NCBI GenBank assembly: GCA_037951105.1
Contig: JBAMJV010010657.1
Span: 7,501-71,500, forward strand
DNA from: Echinarachnius parma
Lineage: Eukaryota; Echinodermata; Echinoidea; Clypeasteroida; Echinarachniidae
DNA: 64,000 nucleotides
Reading direction: 5' to 3'
Shown piece by piece: positions 22,128 through 33,429 of this stretch. The notes under the pieces are model-generated. The model worked only from the letters and a program-made list of their open reading frames with translations, did not search any database and was not told the DNA's origin. Made by a program: the position numbers and the translations under genes. The first letter of the stretch is position 1, and every line of letters begins with the position of its first letter.

Positions 22128-22329
22128 CAATAGACCGCTTCTGTAATGTATGCAAATAATATGCGTATGACGTAAGACTCCCCGTTGGCAAGCTTAACAA
22201 TAGTAACTAGGTCCGGCAAGCTAAGTTTGCCGGAGCTTGCCGGACCTAGTTACTATTGTTAAGCTTGCCAACGGGGAGTCTGACGTCATACGCATATTAT
22301 TTGCATACATTACAGAAGCGGTCTATTGC
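22128..22329. repeat. Near-perfect 95-bp-arm palindrome
   Basis: The left arm 22128-22222 and right arm 22234-22329 are inverse copies, with only one evident difference (TGACGTAAG against TGACGTCAG). The loop is 11 nt (22223-22233). The arms contain GGTCCGGCAAGC, AACGGGGAGTC and ATGCAAATAATATGCG. The right arm has a consensus CRE (TGACGTCA). The near identity means it is young. It is either a foldback element or the product of a palindromic duplication. No target duplication seen. Confidence 0.92.
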
Positions 22330-23183
22330 ATAATTGCTCAACAATAACAGACCATTCATCATCATGAACATAATTATCAGCTATACACAAGTTAAGTTTA
22401 CAGCGAAAATTCGACATAACGTTTTTAACACAATCTTCACAATCTCGTTTTACTAACCGAACTCTATGTTTTGCCCTCATCCAAAAAAAAAAGAGAAATA
22501 ATATAATGATAATCAAATTATGGTCTATTATATTATATTGGGCTACAATCGTTTTTTTCTTTTCAATACTGAACAATATCTTATCGATAAGATAAAACCG
22601 TTCAAATTGTTAACGCGAAATAAATCATTTGAATTCGAACTTGATTGAATTGTACTATACATCATTATGTTACATATACATGTATATAAACTCACAAATA
22701 TGGCTGAATAATATAGCTTAATTGGCTCACATTGATGAATGATTAAAGTTGCCCTTTTCAATGATAGTCGAATAATATAGTGTTTCGTATATAGTTTTAA
22801 AATAACATAATTTATTGAGCCCGCCGTTACTTAATATTTCCGTGCCGTATGTATGTTTTTTTTTTATTAGTTCATTAATTAGTTTGAAAACACCATAAAG
22901 TTGTATAATTATAGGAAAGTTATAGTAATTGTAAAACTGAAATAGAATTTACTGTGAAATGTGTTGGTACTTGTGTTGCTCCGTATCGTAAACATGTGCA
23001 ATTCAGCCATTGGCTGCGAGGCGTGAAGTCAAATAATGCCTGTTGTCAATTCAATTTATTTCGAAGTAATTTCTTAATGATTTGAAGAAACAAACATTAA
23101 CTGTTTTGTTTTTGTGTATATATAAATAACCATGCACCACGGTCATTACGCGCGCACAGAAACTTGAGGGGAAACGGAACCTC
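22330..23183. other. No gene seen
   Basis: Very AT-rich, with the third copy of the CCACGGT...TTACGC repeat near 23130-23160. No supported ORF. Confidence 0.5.
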
Positions 23184-23724
23184 TTAAAGGGATAGTTGAG
23201 TTCTGGTAAAGAGAGTACGGTACAGTTTTGGTCAAACTGAATTTTAGTAACCATACCGTATCTAATAGTTATAACTCCACAATGCTCAAAAGGAATAATA
23301 AATTACAAATAACTAAGTAAAAAGCCTGTTATCATTTTAAAAAGTGCCGTTAAAACTCAAAAGGGCGCTCTCTGAACACTCATCGGTTTCAACCATTTAA
23401 AATATTGTGCATGCGATGTTTTGTTGAAATAGTGATTAAATAGAGAGATAATCAACACTTATTTAAAAACCTATTGTGTACATTTTTGTAAAGAGGAAGT
23501 ATTTTAATTTTTTGTTACGGCTGGTTCAAAATTATCGAATAAATGTGTGGCCTCATAATTATTACAAATGGTTATGTTTATGGATATTTCAGTCATTTCT
23601 GAACCGATTTTGGTCAAATAAAGTTTTTTCTGTCATTACAATTGTATGCTCTTTCGAATTTGACACTCAGTTTTTCATTATTTTGTGTAGCGCCCTCTAT
23701 ACCAAAACTCAACTATCCCTTTAA
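23184..23724 (+). mobile_element. Family B TTAA MITE, full length
   Basis: 541 bp from TTAAAGGGATAGTTGAG to CTCAACTATCCCTTTAA. The terminal inverted repeat extends to about 25-30 bp. The central palindrome near 23538-23563 is degenerate. Non-coding. Confidence 0.93.
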
Positions 23725-24171
23725 TCAACCGCATCTGATCAATAAGTAAAGATGAATATAGCAGCGGTAGAGAAGTTAAGGAAAACATGTTTATTGGATC
23801 AACGAATTCATTAAAATTGTTGCAATATTATAATATTACATTTAGATGGCATAATTTGAACTTTACAATCGTTAAATGCAGACAAAAAATATATAATAAG
23901 TATACATTCCAAGCGCTATCTGTGAGGCTGCAATGCCCGTGTGAGGATGACTTCCATCGATGCGTATATCGCTTTATTTCAAACATCAATTTGCTCAAAT
24001 TGTCAATTTTAATGCATTTTATTGTCAACTCTGTCCATTCACGGATAAATTATGCTATATACATTCAGATATCGGACATAAAAGCATAATATATTTTACA
24101 CTGTTTGTTGTTGGATGTGGTTTCCAAAGAAAACTTGCAACATTTCAAATTAATACCATCTTTTTTTGAAA
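23725..24171. other. No gene seen
   Basis: AT-rich. The overlapping open frames at 23787-24169 on both strands have no coding support. Confidence 0.45.
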
Positions 24172-24378
24172 ATGTCACAGTTGTTATTAGTCCATCTACT
24201 TCTAATTAACCTAATTGTCATTGACTGTGTAGTTTTCCAAGAAATCGAGCAGCCTGATCAGTTCGTTAGCACTACCGATGTTGCATGCTATTCTTATCCA
24301 GACACGCCAATTAATGATGTTTGTTTGTTAGCATTTTACATTGTTCAGTCAGTATACCTGCTCGAAAAATTAGGGTGA
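24172..24378 (+). CDS. Short ORF with signal-peptide-like start
   Basis: The frame from ATG 24172 (A at -3) reads MSQLLLVHLLLINLIVIDCV, a good hydrophobic signal sequence, then an acidic segment with Cys residues, to a TGA at 24376. It runs directly into a 37-bp tandem repeat. It may be a first exon or a chance frame in AT-rich DNA. No family recognised. Confidence 0.22.
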   Translation: MSQLLLVHLLLINLIVIDCVVFQEIEQPDQFVSTTDVACYSYPDTPINDVCLLAFYIVQSVYLLEKLG

Positions 24379-24595
24379 AAATGCTATTTGTGGAAAATAT
24401 AAAACAAAACATGAACAAATATTGTTGTTTGTAGAAAACCGAAAAACAAAAGATGAAAAATTATGTTGTTTGTGGAAAACAGAAGAAAAAACATGAACAA
24501 ATAATGTTGTTTGTGGAAAAAGAAGAAGAAACAGACATGAACAAAATAATGTTGTTTGTGAAAATACATTATTATGCTCGTGGAAAACAAAAGGT
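24370..24595. repeat. Minisatellite, about 37-bp unit
   Basis: About five to six imperfect units of ATGAACAAATAATGTTG followed by TTTGTGGAAAAC, with length variation in the A-rich part. Confidence 0.88.
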
Positions 24596-25665
24596 TTCAC
24601 TTGAAAATCTAGTTAAACCAACTCTCCTCTATAGTTACATCGTCTGGGCTTCGAAGAGACATGTTTGTCAGCGGGGTTACCTCTTCATTGTCTGCAAACA
24701 ACCAAATAAACAAATAAACATAATGTCCATAAGTGTCGTAGCGACGGGGGGGGGGGGGGGGGGGGGGCACTGATAAAAAAAAACACAATAAGAAACATAA
24801 GGGAACATAAACAAACAACAAAAATACATAAGATTCGCCCCCCCCCCCCTTCCAATAATTTTGCGTGTTCGACTGTTTGATGAAAACCCCATTTTTCTCT
24901 AGCCATTGTAATATAATTAAAGAGGTCATGCGGAGAGCGTACAAGACCCCCTGAAGGCAATTGGTTAACCCAATACCGTGTATACAATTGAACAATCAAT
25001 GTCGGATGCAAATGCTATCCGGAGAAAACAAACATGGTGCCACCCTCGGTACGGATGCCACCCTTGAAGTTGTTATACTATTCTCGAAAGTTGAATAAAC
25101 GCTCGTTGTCTGGCAGAGAAATTGGGCAATAGCTTTATAACCCGCTGTCTTCAACCATCATGGAAACTAGGTTACCTGAGTATTAAAGGGAGTCTAAATG
25201 AATCTACAGACGTTGATGTAGACTTTAACTGTATGTTGCACTAACCCATTCTCTACTTAAACTGGGTTTGAGATGTATTAAGTCTGGAGATTACAATATA
25301 ATCGTATTCAATGGGTTCGTGAGTAAAGCCGGGAGCCGACATGGAAGAGGTTGGACGATTGGCGATGGATCGTACCCATGCATTGCCATGGTTACATGTG
25401 GCGTGTTGTAATCAAAGCGGTGATAAGCGTGCAGACATTCGAAAAATGTCTATACGAGACGTGTTGATTTCCATACTATATTTCTGTGCTAAGCAATTTC
25501 ATCAAAGTTTAGATATTTTAGACCAGATGTTCAGTTAAAGATGTACACAACACGTGACCCCTTTATACAGGGTGGGCCCAAAAAAACCGGAACGGGGCAC
25601 TTCCCAAAATATAGTAACAAATGTATTATGTTCATCGGATACCAAGAACAGTCAATTTGGTCGTG
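24596..25665. other. No gene; G/C-tract repeat
   Basis: GTGTCGTAGCGACGGGGG at about 24733 leads into a G run (24747-24769), and a C run follows at about 24838-24849. This is the recurring hAT-like layout with a degenerate end. The rest is without features. Confidence 0.4.
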
Positions 25666-26072
25666 TAGTTTTTTGTTTTAGGGCGCTGTGAGTGACACCA
25701 TGTCAGGTTCTCTTTTTTGTCAATTTTTACCGAGCCAGTGATTGATACATCGCACGTACCACATTTCATAGCGTTGAACAAGGCGCGCCATTGTTAGTGT
25801 GCACTCAGCCGTGTGCCGGGAGAATGGGCATGTTCGTTCAATGGTATTACGGGCAGGGAGTGCGATTTAACTGGCATTGACTAGGTAAAAATTGAAAAAA
25901 TGGGCACCTGACATGGTCTCACTCACAGCGTCCTAAAACAAAAACTACACGACCAAAATTACTGTTCTTGGTATCGTTGTTCATTGGAAAAGACACCCTA
26001 ACCGATGGACATAAATATTGTGTTACTATATTTTGGGAAGTGCCCTGTTCCGTTTGTTGGGGCCACCCTGTA
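25666..26072 (+). mobile_element. Tc1/mariner-type deletion derivative
   Basis: 407 bp flanked by TA on both sides. The long inverted repeats start TACAGGGTGGGCCCAAAA and end TTGGGGCCACCCTGTA, and continue inward over about 55 bp (GGGCACTTCCCAAAATATAG). TA target and CAGGGTGG ends are typical of mariner-like elements. The centre holds ATGGGCATGTTCGTTCAATG, reading MFVQWYYGQGVRF before a stop, possibly the N-terminus of a lost transposase ORF. Confidence 0.85.
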
Positions 26073-26846
26073 TATTACCCCTATACATGTGTAGTGACAC
26101 GTAAGGAGTCAATTGTATATTAAGGGGTTAAGGGATTAAAATGGATTAGGATATCCCAATTAATGTTATCATTGCAGATTAACAGCTTATCAGATGCGCC
26201 AAACGGCGCTTGAAGCACACGAGGGGTTAACGTTGACATTTCATGCACATGGATTGGAACCCATCTGACACCTGCGCATTCAAATTCGCCATTGTCTTTT
26301 ATAACCTTTGGGCAGAGGGGGCGGGTGTTGAAAAGGGTGCATCGATTGCCCTCAAACCAAATTACGTACACATACGTATTAAAAGACGTTCGTCTTAACT
26401 TAACATTATTGTTTACCGTGGGACTATTGTATGGATGATTGTATGCTAATAATGTGACTAAAATGAATTCACTTTTAACCTTTTCATCCAGCGGCATGGG
26501 TTGGTGTTGCAGAGTTTAAATAATATAATGATCGCCCGTAGTACATCACATCATACATTTGTCTTTTAATTTTCATGTTCATTTTATACGGGCGTGGGTG
26601 GGGAAGTTTATCCATTTTATACGCTCCAACGTCTACATAACCGCACATAATCGGTACATGTACTTGTTTTGGCGACGCAACTGAGTCACACTAGACAATC
26701 ACATCACCATCTAAATTAGATGTTGTCTGGCATCCAGGCAAACTTTCAAACCCATTTAACTCGCTCGTAACTGATAGAGCAAGTGGACCGCTAACCGCTT
26801 ATTCAAAAAGCTATGTAGCTCAGTAAGACGTATATATAATCCTGGA
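26073..26846. other. No proven gene
   Basis: A minus-strand open frame of 125 codons (26120-26497) has no recognisable domain, signal peptide or splice context. Otherwise nothing. Confidence 0.4.
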
Positions 26847-26971
26847 CACTGGCGTAAATCTGTCCGGGAAACACAATGCATTGGGGGGTCGAGCAATTGT
26901 TCACAAACGGTTTGTGAACAATTGCTCGACCCCCCAATGCATTGTGCTTTCCGAACAGATTTACGCCAGTG
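26847..26971. mobile_element. 125-bp hAT-like foldback MITE, 8-bp TSD
   Basis: The ends CACTGGCGTAAATCTGT and ACAGATTTACGCCAGTG are inverted repeats. The whole element folds into two arms of about 62 bp that meet at TTCACAAACGGTTTGTGAA. Perfect 8-bp direct repeats ATCCTGGA lie at 26839-26846 and 26972-26979. Few mismatches, so a recent insertion. Confidence 0.93.
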
Positions 26972-27462
26972 ATCCTGGATGTTATCAGATTCTATCCCCC
27001 GTTTATATTCACGTATAAAGCGCGCCCGACCAAACACACTGCACTAAGCCCGAGAGAGGGCGTTTTCGTTATTCTTAGCCCGAGTCAGCTAGTATAACGA
27101 ACGAAAACGAGACATGCTGATCGAGTTAGTAGACGAGGAGGATAACCATCCGTGTTCGCGTAAGCGCTAAATACTCGCTTCTCTTACTAACTAAATGATT
27201 TTAAAATCGATGACCACTTTGATCGTAACCTGCATCGCCCCTATCGCCGGAATCCTTCGCCTCGTCGTACCCCCCCCCCCCCCCCCACCCCCTACACTCC
27301 ATGCACCCCTTCCCCACCCCTTTTAGAATAGTTGGGCTGAGCCATTAACCCACTGATTACAGATACCTTTTTGTAAAATGATAACTCTATGGGAGTTGCA
27401 ACATCAAGTAGGGAACAGGTTAAGACCATCGTTGCTATCTAACTAAGATATGAAGTCAGTAT
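26972..27462. other. No gene; C tract
   Basis: CpG-rich GAACGAAAACG-type sequence at 27030-27260, then a C run at about 27271-27286. No supported ORF. Confidence 0.45.
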
Positions 27463-27700
27463 AGGCCCAGTCACATATCAACGGATAGCGTAAATGGATA
27501 TACAATTTGCGAAATCAAATTATTATGTGGTAAAAGTCATCTTCCTTGCTTCATGTACAAAACATTCCGTCTGATAGAACAACCTACATCGCCTGACTAG
27601 AAACGGACAAGAAACGCATACGAACGGAGATGAACGGATTGAATACGGTACTCTCCGTCGGGCATCCGTTTATGCTATCCGGTGATATGTGACCGGGCCT
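27463..27700 (+). mobile_element. Family E MITE, full length
   Basis: The ends AGGCCCAGTCACATATCA and TGATATGTGACCGGGCCT are inverted repeats that extend through CGGATAGCGTAAA / TTTATGCTATCCG. About 238 bp. Other copies or parts lie at 40267-40506, 43481-43720, 44030-44842 (split), 45320-45372, 58322-58555 and 59490-59606. The target duplication is unclear, perhaps TWA. Confidence 0.88.
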
Positions 27701-28440
27701 TAAGTCACTTTCATGTTGTCTCGGATCCCAACCACTATAGAGCCCATTAACGTACTATAGCGGAAAGTGATACGGCTGAGCGACAAGTGGCCCGCTGATT
27801 GAAAATGGAGGCGGGTGATAAGGGAGTTGGAATGACTCAGTGGTGTAGCTCGGGAGGGAGGGGGGGGGGGGGGGGGGGGGGGGTTACTATGTAGTCTCTG
27901 TCTGCTTTTGCGGCACCGTAACTGCTCTCGTTTATGGGATATTGATACATAAATACTTGCCATAAAGTTGGCTTTTGGCACAGCCTGTGGGCTGATTGTA
28001 GGCATTAAATTGCCCCATCTTTGAGAACTATGTATTTGTAGACTTCAATCCATCAAAAGGTATGATGACACAGAGGTAGTTTGTCCTTCTCCTACACTAG
28101 AGGTCGTGGGTTCGAACCCCTGCACGATTATACCATAACCGAAGAGTAAGACTAAAATACGGGACTGCGTGTATCTTAGCCAGGCGTTCGGCATGCACAG
28201 AGCCGCGGGAAATGGTAATATAAATGGTTTGCGGTACATGCGGCATTACAGTTTTTGACTGGAGTACCAGCCCTGGATTTTAAAAACAAAAAAATTAGTA
28301 GAACGATTTATTGAGGTTAGTTATCTAAGCAAGATGATACATCACTTTCATGATTGTTGTGATCACTCGCGGAAAATGATACGTCTGGTCGACAAGTGGA
28401 CCGCTGATTAAAAATAATGACGCGTTCGTGTCGGAATCAT
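27701..28440. other. No gene; G tract and tRNA-like B box
   Basis: AGTGGTGTAGCTCGGGAG at about 27839 leads into a long G run (about 27860-27882). GTGGGTTCGAACCCC near 28106-28121 is a pol III B-box-like motif, probably from a decayed tRNA-derived SINE. No gene. Confidence 0.4.
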
Positions 28441-28695
28441 TTAAAGGGATACGGTAACATTGTTGAAATGTGCAAACATTGATGAATGGTTGATGTGCGA
28501 TAATTTCACGTTAAATTGATGCTATTCGGCCGAGTAATGATCGAAAATGCCAAGTGATATTCGTTAACTCATTGCACAGACTTTGTACCCAGTTATAACT
28601 TTCCAGTGGATAATTAAAATCCGAACACTCCTCCTATTGGTAATACAAATTTAACAAGGTATGATGGAGTTGGACAATGTACTTGATCCCTTTAA
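28441..28695 (-). mobile_element. Family A TTAA MITE, internally deleted
   Basis: 255 bp with TTAAAGGGATACGGTAAC and TGTACTTGATCCCTTTAA ends. The middle, after CCGAACACTCC, lacks the GAAATTCGAA-type block, so it is shorter than the 390-bp form. Confidence 0.88.
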
Positions 28696-29689
28696 CCATG
28701 TATCTAGGGGGGGGGGGGCATTATTCCTTCCTTAAAAGCCCCTCTCTCCTCCTTAAAGGTGGGTAAGAAACGGATTACCCCTAATTCCGTTGATGTGTTT
28801 GACCAGCTAGCCATTAAACTGAGTATTAATGTCTATCATACACTCACGGATATAGACGTGAATGTTTATTTAGTTTAAAGGTTGTCCTGCTCATAAAGTA
28901 TGGGGTTTCTTGATACATATAGCAATTAATTTGCACCATACCTATGTGGGGATAACTGTTCGGTCAATCAAAGGGCGAACGGGGAGATATTTCCTATAGG
29001 GGGATGCTTTTTCGTCCAGCAAAGTTGAGGACGGGTCGCAAATTGATGACATGTGCAGCACACATACAGTGCATGATTGTGAAACATCTCACCATCTCCA
29101 AGTAAGCCCAAGGAGCGTCACTTGGGATGAGGGGGCGAAGATTTACCCGAATATCAATCAATTGTCTGTATAACTCTCGAGGATGGGTGAGATAACACCC
29201 CCCCCCCCCCCCCCCCCCTCCCCCCTCCCCACACGTGTTCGCATTATACGCTTACTGGCAAATCAGACTATATTCTAATGATTTATCAAGGGAATTCAAC
29301 GTATACCGCCCGGTGCTCATGTAGCCTCATTGTGCAAATACGCTCGTTGTTTATGTCGTTGAAATGATATACACCCTTGTATTACCTTTCAAATGCACAC
29401 CATTCCATCTTATAATCATGAAAAGCGATACGTCTTTTTCGGAGAACATTTTTTATTGCCCTGCGTTTTGTAATCATTGTTGTTGTTTTTACTTGTATGC
29501 ATATGTTGAAATCATGGTTACGTTACTTATTCTAATTGTCTTTGGTCAGTTTCAGTGCGCTACCCAAAGTTATAAATCATTTTAACACATGTATATCCCT
29601 TTAATTGTAGACGGGTGGATTTGGGTATTCGTATTTGAATAATAGGCATGATACGTTGCTTCAAACCCAAATGCGTGTACATTATTGGG
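28696..29689. other. No gene; G and C tracts
   Basis: G run at about 28707-28717 and a long C run at about 29198-29218. The 73-codon plus-strand frame at 29364 has no support. Confidence 0.45.
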
Positions 29690-30033
29690 GTAGCTATACT
29701 TTGTGGCTAAATGGTCACCAATGGAATTGATATTGCACACCATGTTCATGTTATATTACATGGAATTCATATTTAATTCGTATATATGCAGCTTTAAACC
29801 CAGGGTAATGGGTACTTGGTATTAAAGGTATCCGGTAGGTGGCTGCAGATCTGGTGTATGCTTCCCAGGGAATTGATATTGCACACCAAGTTACATTGGC
29901 TTGAACTAATATTCTATTCGTACCTCTACCATTCTACGCAACTTCAAACCTAGAGTTAATGGGTACTTGGTATTAGGTACCCGGTAGGTGGCTGGAGGTC
30001 TATTGTATGCTCACCAGGGGATTGATATTGCAC
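29690..30033. repeat. Tandem duplication, about 150-bp unit
   Basis: AATTGATATTGCACACCA recurs at about 29725 and 29877, and partly at 30020. AATGGGTACTTGGTATTA and CGGTAGGTGGCTG recur between. Two units and a partial third. Confidence 0.85.
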
Positions 30034-30444
30034 AATAGAATTGGCATGAATGATACAAATGGATTGATTAGTGTCATGATAGTCCTGTTTCTATTAAACA
30101 TGTAAAAGCCAAAGAGTGTATTTTCGAGATTGATTATAAATGTGCAATTCTTCTATGATTTCACTCAATAAAATTCAGTCATTAAACTTGGTTGTTGTCA
30201 TATTTTCAATAACCATGAAGCCCTATTTCGCTTAAGTGAAAACAAAGGCTTATATACAAAGCGTGGCCAAATCCACCTTATAGAAAAAAAATCTAATTTG
30301 GGGTTGTTAAAGCTCATTTTCAAAGAAAATCAGCTCATTTCACCCTTAATTTGCGCGTTTTTGAGTGGCTCGTGATATTTAATTCCATGCTTTATCTTGT
30401 TTTAATACTTACGTTATTATATATCGTTGGTTCAGGGACCATCA
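30034..30444. other. No gene seen
   Basis: AT-rich. An AATAAA motif at about 30169 has no associated ORF. Confidence 0.45.
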
Positions 30445-30981
30445 TTAAAAGGAATAGCACAGTTTTTGAACAAACTGATCATTAGTAACTGAAACTTGTA
30501 CGTTATCATTATAAACTAAGAGTTATAATTCAATGATGCTTGAATCGTTGTAAAACAAGTTACGTTACTGTGCTGTTTTCATTTAATAGCCACCGTTTAC
30601 ACACAAGGGCGCCCTTCCGTCATTATAAGTTACATCCTTATTCAATAAAAAAAAACACAATTTAATGGGATGTTTGGTTCAAATAATTGTTCAATAGAAA
30701 GATCATCAAAAACAATGTTAAACTCATTTTGGTAAAAATTTTGTAAAAATGTGAAGGATTTTCTAAATATTTCCTTGACTTATTGAATAAAAGTTGGTCC
30801 CCAACAAATATTCCAATCGGATATGTTTATAGATGTTGCAGCTGTTTCTGAACCGATTTTGATCAACCAAAGTTGATTCTGTCTTTAAAATTGTGTGTTC
30901 TTTCACATTCTGTTTTTCATTATCTCACAACAAAATTATTTCTTGAAGCGCCCTCTAAACCAAAACTGAACTATCCCTTAA
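30445..30981 (+). mobile_element. Family B TTAA MITE, old full-length copy
   Basis: 537 bp, TTAAAAGGAATAGCACAG to CTGAACTATCCCTTAA. The internal order is that of family B (AAACTTGTACG, GGGCGCCCTTCCG, CTGAACCGATTTTGATC, GAAGCGCCCTCT). The central palindrome is reduced to TTGGTCCCCAA. Confidence 0.82.
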
Positions 30982-30986
30982 GCATG

Positions 30987-31410
30987 TTAAAGGGTACCAC
31001 CACCCAAAAATAATATTCTTATTAAAGAAAGGTAACATCTTTAGTATTCCATTGCATCAACAAGTTCACAAAAATATGTTTCAAGAACAAATATATAATT
31101 GGAAAACGCATCATCATTCTAAAGCATGCGTTCATGCGGTTTGAATTGCGAATACTAATGTGTGCAGAGCGAACGAATCGCCCGGGATTCTATTGTCTAC
31201 AAACATACGCTTGAAAAGCATTGGTGCACTCGCAAATGTTTGGCCTGTATGGAACCAGGAAATAGTAGTGGTTCCGTAAGTGGGGGAAATTAATTGCTTT
31301 GTTTATGAATCTCACAACCCTTTTCAAAATGTTGGGTATCTATTTGATATCACAAAACGGTACCAAAACATATAATAATGTGTTGTTGTTTGCCTGGTGG
31401 TCCCCTTTAA
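30987..31410 (+). mobile_element. Family C TTAA MITE
   Basis: 424 bp with ends TTAAAGGGTACCACCA and TGGTGGTCCCCTTTAA. It starts 5 bp after the end of the family B copy. Single copy in the window. Confidence 0.8.
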
Positions 31411-32156
31411 AACCCAATAACAGTTTTGTGAAAGTATTGCCGAAAACATCTATATTGATCAATATTGTTGAATAAGTATTTAAATAGGGCTTGTGTGGTA
31501 AAATCCGAACCTAGGCATCGTTAAAATACAGAAATATCGGAAGAAATCCAATACCCGCCCGTGAAATGTATAATGTACAGGTTCGCACATGTCCGCGCCG
31601 CTAGCGCTGGGCTTGAGATATCGACAAGCTGGGGACAAGCCCATAAAGCGATCCTCGGGTAACGCACGCGGTTATTTGCACGTAGCGTATGGGCGATTCC
31701 GCGTTGGCGATATCAATCCGCAGTAGATCAATTTATAATAATATAATAAATATATCAATTAGTAGGCGGTTTCTTGGCCAAATTTGTATAATCCCATATT
31801 AGTACAATTATATTCTTTCACATGGTTGGTAATAAGAGTGTACATTTCATTTGTAGGGGGTGGGGCGTTTACACTACTTGCATTCACCGTTAAGACAATA
31901 GTTAATGGAAATTACGACCTTATAATACTCGTGAATCTTTGGTTAAGTTTTGTAAAATATTATTAGCCATTAATTTTGAATGTCTTGTTTTCTTGATGTG
32001 TTCGCGTATTACGAAGGCCTTTATTTAACATGATTGTAATACTGCATTTTGTTAGGTTGTATTGAAACAGCTTCAGTCCCAATACAAGTTAAAATGGTCC
32101 CTTGCGCCCAAGAACATTGACAGGGTAAAAGCAATCTTTCTTTCTGCATTCATGTA
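31411..32156. other. No gene; CpG-rich patch
   Basis: 31560-31730 is clearly CpG-rich (CGCGCCGCTAGCGC and GCGTTGGCGATATC), which may mark a promoter or an old element. No ORF of note. Confidence 0.4.
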
Positions 32157-32211
32157 TTTAAAGGCAGTGTACACATACAATATGGTAATATATGTGTACA
32201 CTGCCTTTAAA
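32157..32211. repeat. 55-bp hairpin with TTAA ends
   Basis: TTTAAAGGCAGTGTACACAT and ATGTGTACACTGCCTTTAAA form perfect 21-bp arms around a short AT loop. Both ends carry TTAA (32158-32161 and 32207-32210), and the right TTAA is shared with the next family A element. Confidence 0.9.
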
Positions 32212-32596
32212 GGGATCTATTGACTTTGTTGACAAGTGCAAAACGTGATGAGTGATTAATACAAAAAATGTGTATTGGTGTGATCTGATATGTCCACAAA
32301 GTAATGTGTGAACATTTCATGTTAATTGGATGATTTTGGGCTGAGATATGAGCAAAAAAGCAAAGTGATATTAACTTACTCATTGCACTTACTTTGTACA
32401 CGGCTGAAAGCATCCCGTAGACAATTTCCTACAGACACACTTCAATCGTAAATATCTTTTGAACGAAATGGAAATTTGGAAAACCGAAACCTTTCCCGTG
32501 CTTTTATTGTTAATATGAATGTGATAAGATATGAGAGAACCACTAGAGTTCCAAGTAAGTTTTGAGGATTTGGACAATGTCACTTAGTCCCTTTAA
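32207..32596 (-). mobile_element. Family A TTAA MITE, full length
   Basis: 390 bp, TTAAAGGGATCTATTGAC to TGTCACTTAGTCCCTTTAA, with all internal blocks present. Confidence 0.92.
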
Positions 32597-33212
32597 ATAA
32601 ATGAAAGCAGAAAGTATCATTTAGGAGGAAACGTGTCATGAAGAGACAATAACATGTACCGTTTGAACCCGTCCAATTACCGGGATTCCCTATTGTAGAT
32701 TGATTAATTTCCTGCTATTATTAAAAGTCCAGCAATGAACTGAATGACGTTATGCCAAAAAACTGGGTCATAATCTGCTTTCCGATGTCTTGCATTGTAA
32801 TACTGTTGTAGTATAAATCTCCAATAGGGTACATAACATGATGAACTGCAGCCCCCATGCAGACCCTCGCCTCCTTCGCCTAAGAGTTGGGTTGAAATGA
32901 TACACCATGGATGCCCCATTAGGACAATTACTCGGATGATCAGACGAATTACGGTTACAATGGCGTCAACTGGGGCGTTTATTATGTGATTTAAACGGGT
33001 CAGGCAAAATAGTAGCTTTCATTACTGCGATATGTGAGACGTAATACATGGAGAAAGAATTGATTCTTCGTGCAAAAGCTTACCTGAAATCAACCAGTCG
33101 TGTAGAGTAACAATATTTTGTCTTTTTGTAGCTACAGATACAGAATCTTTCTCCCATTGTTAAAAACTAAACCAAAAACTAAACTAAAAACTAAACTAGT
33201 CTTATTCCAAAG
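32597..33212. other. No gene seen
   Basis: Ordinary sequence with AAACTAAAAACTAAACT repeats near 33166-33197. Confidence 0.45.
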
Positions 33213-33370
33213 TTAAAGTCATAGCTGTAAAGTGTCCAAATCCACAAAAATTACTTGGAGCTTCCTCGTTTCTCTTCTACCGTGTTGTTTAGCTTATGGT
33301 AAGAGAAGAATAAAATAGGGTTGGATTTTTTCAAATGTCCCTTTAGTATGAAGATAATTATCATTGAAAA
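33213..33370 (+). mobile_element. Degenerate family A fragment
   Basis: TTAAAGTCATAGCTGTAAAG, TGTCCAAATCCACAAAA and the AAATGTCCCTTTAGTATGAAG block match the left 150 bp of family A. The right part is absent. Confidence 0.5.
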
Positions 33371-33380
33371 CCATTATTTG

Positions 33381-33402
33381 AAAAGCGTTGATCAACGCTT
33401 TT
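33381..33402. repeat. Perfect 22-bp palindrome
   Basis: AAAAGCGTTGA followed by TCAACGCTTTT, with no loop. It lies just beyond the truncated family A fragment. Confidence 0.85.
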
Positions 33403-33429
33403 GATAAAAAGTAAAATTGCCTCAGCTGA

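Noticed and set aside
26120..26497. 125-codon minus-strand open frame
   Set aside because: No recognisable domain, signal peptide or splice context. AT-rich DNA of this length gives such frames by chance.
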